From IMG/VR virus record IMGVR_UViG_3300032282_000745, positions 1 through 23,042 of that record: a DNA stretch of 23,042 nucleotides; one strand, given 5' to 3'. This DNA is from a virus. Positions 1 to 6,698 of this stretch are shown here, in pieces; the stretch's first letter is position 1, and every line of letters starts with the position of its first letter. The notes under the pieces were generated by a model. The model did not search any database and was not told the origin of the DNA. It saw only the letters and a list, made by a program, of their open reading frames with translations. The position numbers and the translations under genes are program-made.

Positions 1-363
1 GACCCGATCAACCTGACCGAGTGCAAGAGCGAGGCATCGTTGACCAACGCCATGCACCGGTGGAAGACTGGCGACTGTTCGCTGATGATCGGCCACCCAG
101 CATCGATGGGCCACGGGATTGACGGCTTGCAAAAGAACGGCCACATCCTTGTCTGGTACGGCCTCAACTGGAGCCTAGACCTGTACGAACAGTTTAACGC
201 TCGAGTGCGTCGTCAGGGCCAGGGAGCGCCTGTGATCTGCCATCGCATCCTCATGCAAGCCACACTGGATCAGGCGCAGGCGATGGCGCTTGACGAGAAG
301 GCAACCACGCAAGCAGGGCTTCGCAACGCAGTCAAACAATATCGCTTGACAAAGGGCGCATAA
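1..363 (+). CDS. SNF2/DEAD-like helicase, C-terminal part (5' end outside window)
   Basis: The reading frame is open from the first base and ends in TAA, giving 120 visible residues. Two superfamily 2 helicase motifs of the second RecA-like lobe can be seen: a motif V-like stretch GHPASMGHGIDGLQ (visible residues 31-44) and a clear motif VI, QFNARVRRQGQ (64-74), which matches the QxxxRxRRxGQ pattern of SNF2-type enzymes. The motif VI arginines act as the ATP-sensing fingers in this family. Phage versions are usually single-polypeptide ATP-driven DNA translocases or helicases in the replication/early region. The Walker A and DExx motifs must lie upstream of this window. It is the first of three plus-strand genes. 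Sure of the superfamily, not of the exact cellular role. Confidence 0.85.
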   Translation, partial: DPINLTECKSEASLTNAMHRWKTGDCSLMIGHPASMGHGIDGLQKNGHILVWYGLNWSLDLYEQFNARVRRQGQGAPVICHRILMQATLDQAQAMALDEKATTQAGLRNAVKQYRLTKGA

Positions 364-376
364 CCCGTGTTACACT
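346..376 (+). promoter_or_regulatory. Candidate sigma70 promoter with extended -10
   Basis: A perfect -35 hexamer TTGACA (346-351) lies in the last codons of the helicase gene. It is followed after 19 bases by TACACT (371-376) preceded by TGT (368-370), which forms an extended -10. The spacer is longer than the ideal 17, but an extended -10 can compensate. It would drive the two small genes at 406 and 609 separately from the helicase. Inferred from sequence only. Confidence 0.45.
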
Positions 377-405
377 GTGTCACACCAACCAAAGGAGTAA
401 ATGTA

Positions 406-612
406 ATGATCCGTGAATCAATTGAATGGCTGAAGACTGTTTACAAGATACCCAGTGCCGAAGTGCTGGCGCTGCGTGAACTTGAGGAGGCCAAGCGCAA
501 GTTGCTCGAGGCACAGTCAGGCCGCGACTACGCCATATCGATGTGCAACTATTACGAAACCAAGATCAAACGCTTGACCGCGTATTTGCACAACGCAACG
601 GAGGTGAAATGA
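406..612 (+). CDS. Small helical/coiled-coil phage protein, unknown function
   Basis: A 68-residue protein. The start at 406 is chosen over an in-frame TTG at 367 because AAAGGAG (391-397) lies eight bases before this ATG. The product is mostly charged and helical, with a heptad-like central region (ALRELEEAKRKLLEAQSGRD, about residues 23-42) followed by a second amphipathic helix with the stretch YYETKIKRLTAYL. Similar short proteins sit next to helicase or replication genes in many phages, but no biochemical function is known to me. The last codons overlap the next start in an ATGA arrangement (609-612), so the two small genes are likely translationally coupled. No cysteine cluster, membrane segment or signal peptide is visible. 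Confidence 0.75.
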   Translation: MIRESIEWLKTVYKIPSAEVLALRELEEAKRKLLEAQSGRDYAISMCNYYETKIKRLTAYLHNATEVK

Positions 613-800
613 AATGCCCCGTGTGCGGAACACCGACAATAGTGCTCGAGACTCGGAGTGGTCGCCGACGCAGGGAGTGCATGAATCTGCACCGGTTTGT
701 TACCCAAGAAAGCGTCGTGAAAATTGGCCCTTCAGAATCTACGAAGAAGACGGCAGAATGTACCAAAACGTCGCACCTCGCCGCCGTAAAGTGGATTTAG
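609..800 (+). CDS. NrdR-like small zinc-ribbon protein
   Basis: A 63-residue protein starting in an ATGA overlap with the preceding gene; GGAGG (600-604) is the SD. Its N-terminus MKCPVCGTPTIVLETR, then RRRREC at residues 19-24, then HRFVTQE, closely follows the zinc ribbon of the ribonucleotide reductase repressor NrdR (CPxCG, VxETR, RRRRxC, RFxTxE). Probable zinc ligands are C3, C6, C24 and H28; the last replaces the usual fourth cysteine. The ATP-cone of true NrdR is missing, so it cannot sense dNTP levels the same way. It is better called a stand-alone zinc ribbon that may bind DNA or a protein partner. After residue 35 the sequence becomes unremarkable, while another frame looks more protein-like (see findings). 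It ends 31 bases before the oppositely oriented holin gene. Confidence 0.75.
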   Translation: MKCPVCGTPTIVLETRSGRRRRECMNLHRFVTQESVVKIGPSESTKKTAECTKTSHLAAVKWI

Positions 801-831
801 ACAGCGTGGAGGATGCGCCGTGGTGACTGGA

Positions 832-1005
832 TTATTCTGAGGCTTTCTTCTTGTCGTAGAGTGACCAAGCAACACCGGCCAACGTGGACACTGCGCCCAC
901 CACGGCATCCAGAGTGCCACCGGTGATGCCAAACGACATCAGGAAACCACCGCCAACGGTCGTCAGCAAATGGCGCACGATGGCTTGAATGATTGTTGCG
1001 TTCAT
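832..1005 (-). CDS. Small two-helix holin candidate (Pam3-gp28-like)
   Basis: A 57-residue hydrophobic protein. The start at 1005 overlaps the endolysin stop as ATGA. It has two hydrophobic segments (about residues 8-28 and 32-50) joined by a short glycine-rich turn, and a charged tail DKKKASE. The layout (AIVRHLL near the N-terminus, glycine-rich first helix, TLAGVAWSLYDKKK end) resembles the small putative holins named after cyanophage Pam3 gp28. Holins make holes in the inner membrane so that the endolysin can reach the wall, and the coupling to the endolysin gene supports this role. It could also be an antiholin partner of the 1382-1594 product. It is the last gene of the long minus-strand operon. 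Confidence 0.7.
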   Translation of the reverse strand: MNATIIQAIVRHLLTTVGGGFLMSFGITGGTLDAVVGAVSTLAGVAWSLYDKKKASE

Positions 1006-1382
1006 GGATAGTCCTTCCAGGGTAATTGAAAGTGGGGGCCGTCTTTGAACTTCTTCCAGTCCCCGCCCCACTCGATAGGGATGTTGAGTTCCTGCGCTGC
1101 CGTCTTCATGGCGGTGGCGATCTTGGAGTATAGGGGCCACGACCAGTCCACCTGACCATCGACCCAGGCTCCCAGATCGACGGCGTGGCCGTCAAGATGG
1201 CGGCTGTTCATAGTCTGACTTGAGCCAGCATCGAACATGGCTTTCTGACGCTCGATGGTCCGTAACCCCTCGAGCACCGTGAAGTCCACGAGGCTGATCT
1301 CAATCGCATGTTTGACGACCTTGACCAGATCGGGATGGACCCCCTTGAGTCGCATGATTGATCGCGGGCCGAGTTGGTACAT
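1002..1382 (-). CDS. Endolysin, M15 (L-Ala-D-Glu / VanY-type) zinc peptidase
   Basis: A 126-residue protein with the M15 peptidase signature SRHLDGHAVDL (residues 60-70) and the C-terminal DGPHF (114-118). By comparison with the T5 endolysin, H62, D69 and H117 should bind zinc and D114 should be the catalytic acid/base, with the same D-x-x-H spacing. It would cleave peptidoglycan stem peptides at lysis. The length is typical for these single-domain enzymes. There is no signal peptide or SAR helix, so release through a holin is expected. The start at 1382 overlaps the upstream stop (TGATG); an in-frame ATG at residue 10 is possible but would leave a gap. The stop overlaps the downstream holin gene. 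Confidence 0.92.
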   Translation of the reverse strand: MYQLGPRSIMRLKGVHPDLVKVVKHAIEISLVDFTVLEGLRTIERQKAMFDAGSSQTMNSRHLDGHAVDLGAWVDGQVDWSWPLYSKIATAMKTAAQELNIPIEWGGDWKKFKDGPHFQLPWKDYP

Positions 1383-1594
1383 CAGTGTTTACCAAAAAAG
1401 AATCCAGCAATTCCTGTGAGCATTGACCACAGGCCAATACCGATCCATAGAGCACCCTTGGAACGACTCGCCATGTCAAGCAGTTGTTCCATTTGTTTTT
1501 CCATGCGATCCATCTTTTTGTCCATGTTTTGTACGCGTTCCCACAGAACGCCGTACTTCACTGGATCAATCTCCGCGCTTCCCTCTAACGCCAT
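1382..1594 (-). CDS. Coiled-coil plus C-terminal membrane helix protein; holin-like (XhlA-type topology)
   Basis: A 70-residue protein. A heptad-rich region (about residues 19-42, with VQNMDKKMDRMEKQMEQLLD) is followed by one predicted membrane helix (about 48-67) and the tail GKH. This order, coiled coil then a single C-terminal transmembrane segment, is the XhlA/holin-associated topology, and the gene sits directly before the endolysin with a one-base stop/start overlap. It may be a holin, an antiholin or a membrane-anchored lysis regulator. AGGAGT just before the ATG lies in the 3' end of the large ejection gene. Family membership is inferred from topology and position rather than from a diagnostic motif. 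Confidence 0.6.
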   Translation of the reverse strand: MALEGSAEIDPVKYGVLWERVQNMDKKMDRMEKQMEQLLDMASRSKGALWIGIGLWSMLTGIAGFFFGKH

Positions 1595-1596
1595 GA

Positions 1597-3798
1597 TTAC
1601 TCCTGAGTTTCAATAATTCGTACTGGCTGCTTCGCCAGCGCGTTGCTGTTGTTTCGCTCAGGTGCAAGCGCGTTGACACCGGCAGCGGTGGTGCCGCGCA
1701 CTATGGCTTTGGCACCCTGGCTCCATTGTGACGGATCAGAGATCAGTTTCAACACGCGGCTGCGCTCCTCAGCAGGCAAACGCTCAAGCAGGTTCTGAGC
1801 GCCCTCGGGCGACTGCATCGCTTCAGCTAACACCTTCATGCTTTTGCTGCCCACAGCTTTTTCTAATTCGCTGATTGTTTTGTTGGCAGCAGCGCCCCAA
1901 AAACTTAACCAAGAAGGTAAACGAAACCTTGATGTGTTTTCGCGCAGTAGCGTGGTCAGCGCTTTCTCACCATCGCTGGCTTGCTTGCTTGCGGCAAGCT
2001 GGGCAATCCGTTTCTCAGCCTGGGCCTGGAGAACCGACAGCGTGTTTTCGCTGAGTTCGGTGGCAATGTTGTAGTTGCCAGGGCCGAGGAACTTCTCGAC
2101 CACTTCGGGTGATTCGTTTTGCACCAAACGAACAAAAGCATCCTTGTCCGTCTTCCACAACTGCATAGCTTCACCGGTCAGCTTCTTCTCAGCAATCTGC
2201 TGCATACCCTTGGCGTAGTCGGTCAGGTACTGGCGATACCCAGTGCCGCCTGCTGCCTCGATGGCATCGATCAGCGTGGGTTTGAGTTTGCCCATGACTT
2301 CGGCTGCAAGGTTGCGTTGGGTCGTGGCATCCACGCCTGGGCGCAACTGCTGGATCGCAGCGTTGATCGAGTTTTTGCGAATGGCATCAAGCGCACGAGC
2401 GTCAATGATGCCACCGCTACCGGTCCACTTGGTGATGTCGTCGGCCACGTTCTTAACCGCGCCCAGCAGCAGATCGTTGCCTGCAAACTCGGGGTTGTTC
2501 GCAATCGCACGAACACTGCCAATCACCTCGTCGCCTTTGAGCGGCTTGATGCCGACAGAACGCATGGCATCAGCCGCGCCTTGGGCAAACCGAGCGCCTT
2601 GGCCCAGATCGAGCGACGCATCAGCAGCCTTGGATGCCCATTCGTCAGCCATGCGGGCCAGATCGCCCTTGTAGGTGTATTTGGTCAAGCCGACTGGCAG
2701 ATTACCTTTGATTAAATCAAGTCGGGCAGAAGCCTCGGCAATCTTGCCAGCGTTGATCAAGTCACGAACTTTCTGCACCTCGGCAGCAGCCTCGGCGCTC
2801 AACTTGCCAGCCTGCGCCTCGTAGTCAGCCACCGCTTTGCCCAAGTTTGCGCGGTTCAAAGAAGCCTCACGCACCGGCCCTTGGGTAGTGTTGAGTGCCT
2901 CTTTCATGGCAGTCGTTGTGCCTCGGGCTTCCGCAGCCGTTGTACCACCAACAAGTTTTGCCAAGGCGTTGACACCTTCATCATGGCTCATTGTTGCAAA
3001 TTTGTTCAGATATTGGGCACCACTTGGGCTTTTTTCCAATGCATCGCGCACAAGCGCTTGCCATGCGGGATTTTGAATTTTTGCAGTAATTTCGGCAACA
3101 CTGGCGTTTGGAGAAGCATTGCGAAGTGCATTCAAGGTTTGGTCAAGGTCTTGACCCAAAGACGCACGAGCCAAAGTCGCAGCCTTGTTGGCCGGGATGT
3201 TGCGAATGTCCATGACCTTGCCAACGACCTTGCCGATCACTGGACCAAGGACTCGACCACCCGCTTCAAAGGTTGCGCCCTCAACCACATTGCGAACAGG
3301 CTCAGTGACGAGCGCAGCGCCGGTTCTGGGCTGCTTTATACCCATCGCCACATCAGCGGCTTCCAAGGCTTCTTTGGCGATGCCGTAACCCAAGCCAGCG
3401 CCAGCAACACCACCGGCAGCGGTGCCCACTGGGCCAGCGCCAAACGTGCCTGCTGCACCGCCCAGCAGCCCGCCACCAATTGCACCACCGGCTTCCACCA
3501 AAGGCGCAGCATACGGGCGCACGGCCTGGTAGATGCGCTGACCAGTGGTCAGTTCTTGACGGTTGCCAGGGATCGCGTCAGGCGATACCTGGGCGACAGA
3601 TGGCTGCATCGACTGGGGCAGCGGTGCAGCTTTTGGGGTAGCCACACCAAACCGCTCACGAATGGCATCTTGCGTTGCTGGGTTCGCTTTGGTGAAGTTC
3701 GGGTCTTGCGCCGAGAACTTGTCAAAGATGGCCCGCTTCGTTGCCTCGTTGGCGTTGACGTAGTTGGGGTCGGTAAGGATCGAGGCGAGGTCTGCCAT
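1597..3798 (-). CDS. Large DNA-ejection/internal virion protein (P22 gp16 position)
   Basis: A 733-residue protein in the place of the last P22 ejection protein. The N-terminus holds two copies of a DPN-F/Y-xx-AN-x-AT motif (residues 10-28 and 32-50). A Gly/Ala-rich, glycine-zipper-like hydrophobic stretch follows (about 97-145, including GGAIGGGLLGG), then a long Ala-rich helical body. Ejection proteins leave the capsid before the DNA and help it cross the cell envelope; the hydrophobic glycine-rich part would suit membrane insertion. No lytic transglycosylase catalytic motif was recognised. Its SD AAGGAG overlaps the stop codon of the upstream gene (TAAGGAG). The specific equivalence to P22 gp16 is inferred from order and size, not from sequence identity I can measure. 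Confidence 0.7.
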   Translation of the reverse strand: MADLASILTDPNYVNANEATKRAIFDKFSAQDPNFTKANPATQDAIRERFGVATPKAAPLPQSMQPSVAQVSPDAIPGNRQELTTGQRIYQAVRPYAAPLVEAGGAIGGGLLGGAAGTFGAGPVGTAAGGVAGAGLGYGIAKEALEAADVAMGIKQPRTGAALVTEPVRNVVEGATFEAGGRVLGPVIGKVVGKVMDIRNIPANKAATLARASLGQDLDQTLNALRNASPNASVAEITAKIQNPAWQALVRDALEKSPSGAQYLNKFATMSHDEGVNALAKLVGGTTAAEARGTTTAMKEALNTTQGPVREASLNRANLGKAVADYEAQAGKLSAEAAAEVQKVRDLINAGKIAEASARLDLIKGNLPVGLTKYTYKGDLARMADEWASKAADASLDLGQGARFAQGAADAMRSVGIKPLKGDEVIGSVRAIANNPEFAGNDLLLGAVKNVADDITKWTGSGGIIDARALDAIRKNSINAAIQQLRPGVDATTQRNLAAEVMGKLKPTLIDAIEAAGGTGYRQYLTDYAKGMQQIAEKKLTGEAMQLWKTDKDAFVRLVQNESPEVVEKFLGPGNYNIATELSENTLSVLQAQAEKRIAQLAASKQASDGEKALTTLLRENTSRFRLPSWLSFWGAAANKTISELEKAVGSKSMKVLAEAMQSPEGAQNLLERLPAEERSRVLKLISDPSQWSQGAKAIVRGTTAAGVNALAPERNNSNALAKQPVRIIETQE

Positions 3799-3807
3799 GT
3801 CGGCTCC

Positions 3808-5160
3808 TTACTTCAGCAACGGATTGTTTGTGTCTACTGCACCACCAGCGGCAGGGGCAGCGCCGCCTGAGCGAGAAGCACGGGCCTGTGCGTTTGCCAC
3901 ACCTTTACGAACCACTTCTTGCAGGTCACGAGCAGCAGCCATGAACTCTTTTTCGCTTTGCGAAGTGGACATCCGGTTGATAGCGTCGGTAGCCTTTGCG
4001 CCTTCTTTTTCCGTGATTGCGCCGCCGCCTTTAAGCGCTTCAAACGCCTCGAGGAACGATGCACCTTTGATCTGGTCAAAACGCGAATTAAAGTCAGCAG
4101 CATCTGTGCCAGGAACAAACCGAGAGCCGGGTAGCCAAGTGGTGCCCACTGCGTTCTCAAAGCCGGGGTGCGGTTTTGTCGCAGCTTGAATGACCTTGCC
4201 ATTCTTGTCGCGCACTTCTTGTTTGCCGACCAGTTCGTCGATCAAACGCAAACCGTCTTCGGCACGAGAAATGATTTTCGGCAGCGCCTGCTGTGCGGCC
4301 ACATCGCCCTTGGCAATTGCCTCGCCGGTGGCCTTTGCGCCAGCCATGCGCTGTTGGAACACGGGGTCGGCATCGCGGCGCTGATTTTCCTCGAGCACGG
4401 CAACACGACGACCTTCGAGGCCGAGGCGATCACCCTCGAGTTTGATGCGCTCACGCTCACGCTTGTCTTGCAGTTTCTGCGCTTCGGTGAGCGTAACGGT
4501 TGCCACGCTGCCGGGTACGACAGCAGCCGTGCCACCCAATCCAGGCACAGCGGTAATTTGCTTTGTGCCGCCCAACTCTTGCTGGAAGTATTGCGGCTTG
4601 TTCAACTCCATGTACTTGCTCAAACCCAGCGCGGCCTGTTGCTTCCACTGAGCAAACCCAGCGGGGTCAGCAGGGATCGAACGAGCAGCGTCCATAATCG
4701 ACACTCGTGCGATTGGGGAGCCAGCCATGTCAGGGTCTTGCTGTTGCGCTTGCAACCATTTCAACGCGGTCTGCTGATCGTTCACACCAACAAGAGCGTC
4801 GCGGTACAGCGCGGCCTTGTCGATGTGCAACTTTGCGCGACGAGCCGACTCCTCGGTCATCGCCTTCTCAGTCTCGGTCAGTTTGCCACCAACAGTTTGA
4901 CCATACTTTCCATACTTCGTAAGCAGCGATGCACGGTTTTCTGGTTTCAGCAATTCGGGGTTCGCAAGAATGTCGGCGGCAAGACGGTTCTGCCCCTCGA
5001 TTTCGCGCTGGTACTCGGCCAGTTTGGCCTCATTGAGCACGTTTTCTTGCTGCATGCCTTTCAGCTTCAGTGCGCCAGCCAATTGATTGACCGGCGACAA
5101 AGCCTGATAGTCTACTTGTAACGGTTGAACGCCGAGAGCGATGCGGGGATCAATTGGCAT
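3808..5160 (-). CDS. DNA-ejection/internal virion protein (P22 gp20 position)
   Basis: A 450-residue, mostly helical, Gln/Ala-rich protein between the gp7-like gene and the largest ejection protein, matching the place and approximate size of P22 gp20. A highly charged coiled-coil segment in the middle (about residues 225-265, with KLQDKRERERIKLEGDRLG) links two helical halves. The C-terminal part contains FLEAFEALKGGGAITEKEGA, a stretch that recurs in phage internal proteins, and ends in a low-complexity Gly/Ala tail. The SD AAGGAA is fused with the stop codon of the preceding gene. It is expected to be packed in the head or at the portal and released with DNA. No enzyme motif is visible. Confidence 0.68.
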   Translation of the reverse strand: MPIDPRIALGVQPLQVDYQALSPVNQLAGALKLKGMQQENVLNEAKLAEYQREIEGQNRLAADILANPELLKPENRASLLTKYGKYGQTVGGKLTETEKAMTEESARRAKLHIDKAALYRDALVGVNDQQTALKWLQAQQQDPDMAGSPIARVSIMDAARSIPADPAGFAQWKQQAALGLSKYMELNKPQYFQQELGGTKQITAVPGLGGTAAVVPGSVATVTLTEAQKLQDKRERERIKLEGDRLGLEGRRVAVLEENQRRDADPVFQQRMAGAKATGEAIAKGDVAAQQALPKIISRAEDGLRLIDELVGKQEVRDKNGKVIQAATKPHPGFENAVGTTWLPGSRFVPGTDAADFNSRFDQIKGASFLEAFEALKGGGAITEKEGAKATDAINRMSTSQSEKEFMAAARDLQEVVRKGVANAQARASRSGGAAPAAGGAVDTNNPLLK

Positions 5161-5169
5161 GATTGTTCC

Positions 5170-5844
5170 TTAAGTGGGGGTCGTCGGTGCAGGGAACATA
5201 CGGTTATACAACTGATTTTGGTTGTACAAGCCGTACAAGTTAATTCCTTGACCAACGGCTTGATTGATTGCGTTTGCACCACCCACGTAACCAGACGCAC
5301 GGGCGTTTGCGGCTGACGCAAGACCCTCGGAAATGTTTTGACCCATCGTACCTGCTGCGCTGGTCAATGTGTTTGCCGAAGATTGACCAACACCGGCCAA
5401 CGACTGGAGCGGCTGCAACTGGGCGGCACGTTCTGTCTGGTAGCGGTTGAACGCGTTTTGAAATTCTTGCGAACCCATTTCCTGACCGTAACGAGTCAGT
5501 GCTTTACCCGTTGCACCCGACAGCAAACCACCTCGAGCAGCAGCCGAACGCTCAAGGGCTTTTTGCCCTTCGGACAATCGGAATGCGTAGCCAGGATCAG
5601 CCTGGAACTGGGACATATCAAACTTTTTGTAGTCGGTGAGCGGAATCAATTTGTTCAGCGCACCGATACCCGCTTGCCGCCACGGTTCTTGCAGTTCAAT
5701 CTGTCGTTCAAACATGCGCTCCTGCGCGGCAGTTCCTTGCTCGGCGGCAGCGGCTTGTGTGTCTGCGGCTTTACTTGCTGCACTAGACGACTTGCTTGCA
5801 GAATAAACGGTTGCCGCAGCAACGGCGGTAAGTCCCCATGTCAT
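5170..5844 (-). CDS. DNA transfer protein, P22 gp7-like
   Basis: A 224-residue protein of the size and type of the P22 gp7 DNA-transfer family. The N-terminus is a hydrophobic Ala/Ser-rich helix (residues 1-40). A conserved-looking block follows with FQADPGYAFRLSEGQKALE (about 79-97) and RGGLLSGATGKALTRYGQEM (about 104-123), then QEFQNAFNRYQTER, and a Gly/Asn/Ala-rich C-terminus. This block is the hallmark of many phage injection proteins next to the tail genes. It is ejected first or early and is thought to help form the periplasmic channel. The start overlaps the cupin gene stop (ATGA) with AAGGAG upstream. Confidence in the family is good. Confidence 0.82.
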   Translation of the reverse strand: MTWGLTAVAAATVYSASKSSSAASKAADTQAAAAEQGTAAQERMFERQIELQEPWRQAGIGALNKLIPLTDYKKFDMSQFQADPGYAFRLSEGQKALERSAAARGGLLSGATGKALTRYGQEMGSQEFQNAFNRYQTERAAQLQPLQSLAGVGQSSANTLTSAAGTMGQNISEGLASAANARASGYVGGANAINQAVGQGINLYGLYNQNQLYNRMFPAPTTPT

Positions 5845-6359
5845 AGCGTTTCTCCTTGTGCAGCAATCTGCGCCAGTTTCTCAGTTGAATCGATTAGCCC
5901 CATCTCGTCATACGATGGGGAAATAACCTCTTGCTCGATTTTATCGAGTTCGGCTTCACTCTCAAACTCTGTCAAGTGAACCGTGGTCCAAAGTGTGTCT
6001 TCCTCGGCATAAACTGCCCGCTTTAGGCCAACCTCGGACACAAAGGTGCAAGGGGCTTCAAGGTACTTGGTGCCAAATTCGGTGACGACTCTTACTCGAC
6101 CCTTACTGATAAAGTTCAAATGCTGATGCCGGTGAATCTTGCCAATGATCAAGGTGCCCTTGGGGATGAACATCTCGCGGGCGTAGGTGCAACAGCCATA
6201 CTTTTCGTCTTTGGGTGTGAAGTAATGGGTCAGGGTGCAGTCTTCCAGCGTAGACTCGACCGCGCCACTGGCGATCAACTGCTGAAGGCCGTCCTGCACC
6301 GTCAGGATGTCCTGACGAAATTGCACTTTGCTCGGGGCGTTCTGGGCTACCAAGTCCAT
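5841..6359 (-). CDS. Cupin-fold protein of unknown role in the ejection module
   Basis: A 172-residue protein. The core (about residues 55-130) reads as a small beta-barrel: REMFIPKGTLIIGKIHRHQH, then LNFISKGRVRVVTEFG, then a second half with EAPCTFVSEVGLKRAVYAEE and WTTVH. H76, H78 and H80 (HRHQH) could bind a metal, as in cupin motif 1, but the usual glutamate of that motif is absent and motif 2 is weak. Enzymatic activity is therefore uncertain. It is coupled by one-base or four-base overlaps to the genes on both sides, so it is made together with the virion proteins. It may be structural, an assembly factor or a host-metabolite modifier. The fold is fairly clear; the role is unknown. Confidence 0.65.
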   Translation of the reverse strand: MDLVAQNAPSKVQFRQDILTVQDGLQQLIASGAVESTLEDCTLTHYFTPKDEKYGCCTYAREMFIPKGTLIIGKIHRHQHLNFISKGRVRVVTEFGTKYLEAPCTFVSEVGLKRAVYAEEDTLWTTVHLTEFESEAELDKIEQEVISPSYDEMGLIDSTEKLAQIAAQGETL

Positions 6360-6694
6360 CAGGTCACCTCGCGTCCGCTGACTCGCATGTTGATGGCCGA
6401 TGCGGTGCCAGCAATCGTGGAAATGAAGTCGCCAGGGTTAAGCACCTGACCCACCAGTTCGGGGAACGTGTAGACTTCGGCAGGCTGGAGTGTCTTGGTC
6501 TTGGTGATCAAGTTGTTGTTGCCAGCCGATCCAGCCACCGTGACGAGGTTGACGCTGATTGTGGCAGCGCTGACACTGTAATTCGTCGCGGTGAACTTGT
6601 CGATGATGGTCGTCACGCCAGTCGCGGTGTACTGGGTGGTTTGAGTGTTCTCGACCGTTTTGGCCGGAACTATATTCTTGACGGTGACTGTCAT
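6359..6694 (-). CDS. Small beta-rich virion-associated protein, unknown
   Basis: A 111-residue Thr/Val-rich protein with no charged clusters. The pattern of alternating hydrophobics (YTATGVTTIIDKFTATNYSV, then ISVNLVTV, then the end MRVSGREVT) suggests an Ig-like or jelly-roll beta-sandwich. Proteins of this kind accompany tail and neck genes in many podoviruses and are often virion parts. GGAG lies eight bases before the ATG, and the stop overlaps the cupin start by one base (TGATG). No enzymatic motif, signal peptide or membrane helix. The function is not known to me; a neck, tail or decoration role is inferred from composition and neighbours. Confidence 0.6.
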   Translation of the reverse strand: MTVTVKNIVPAKTVENTQTTQYTATGVTTIIDKFTATNYSVSAATISVNLVTVAGSAGNNNLITKTKTLQPAEVYTFPELVGQVLNPGDFISTIAGTASAINMRVSGREVT

Positions 6695-6698
6695 GTCA

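Noticed and set aside
801-831. Terminator between the convergent operons
   Set aside because: No stem with a T-run is visible on either strand in the 31 bases between the two stop codons.
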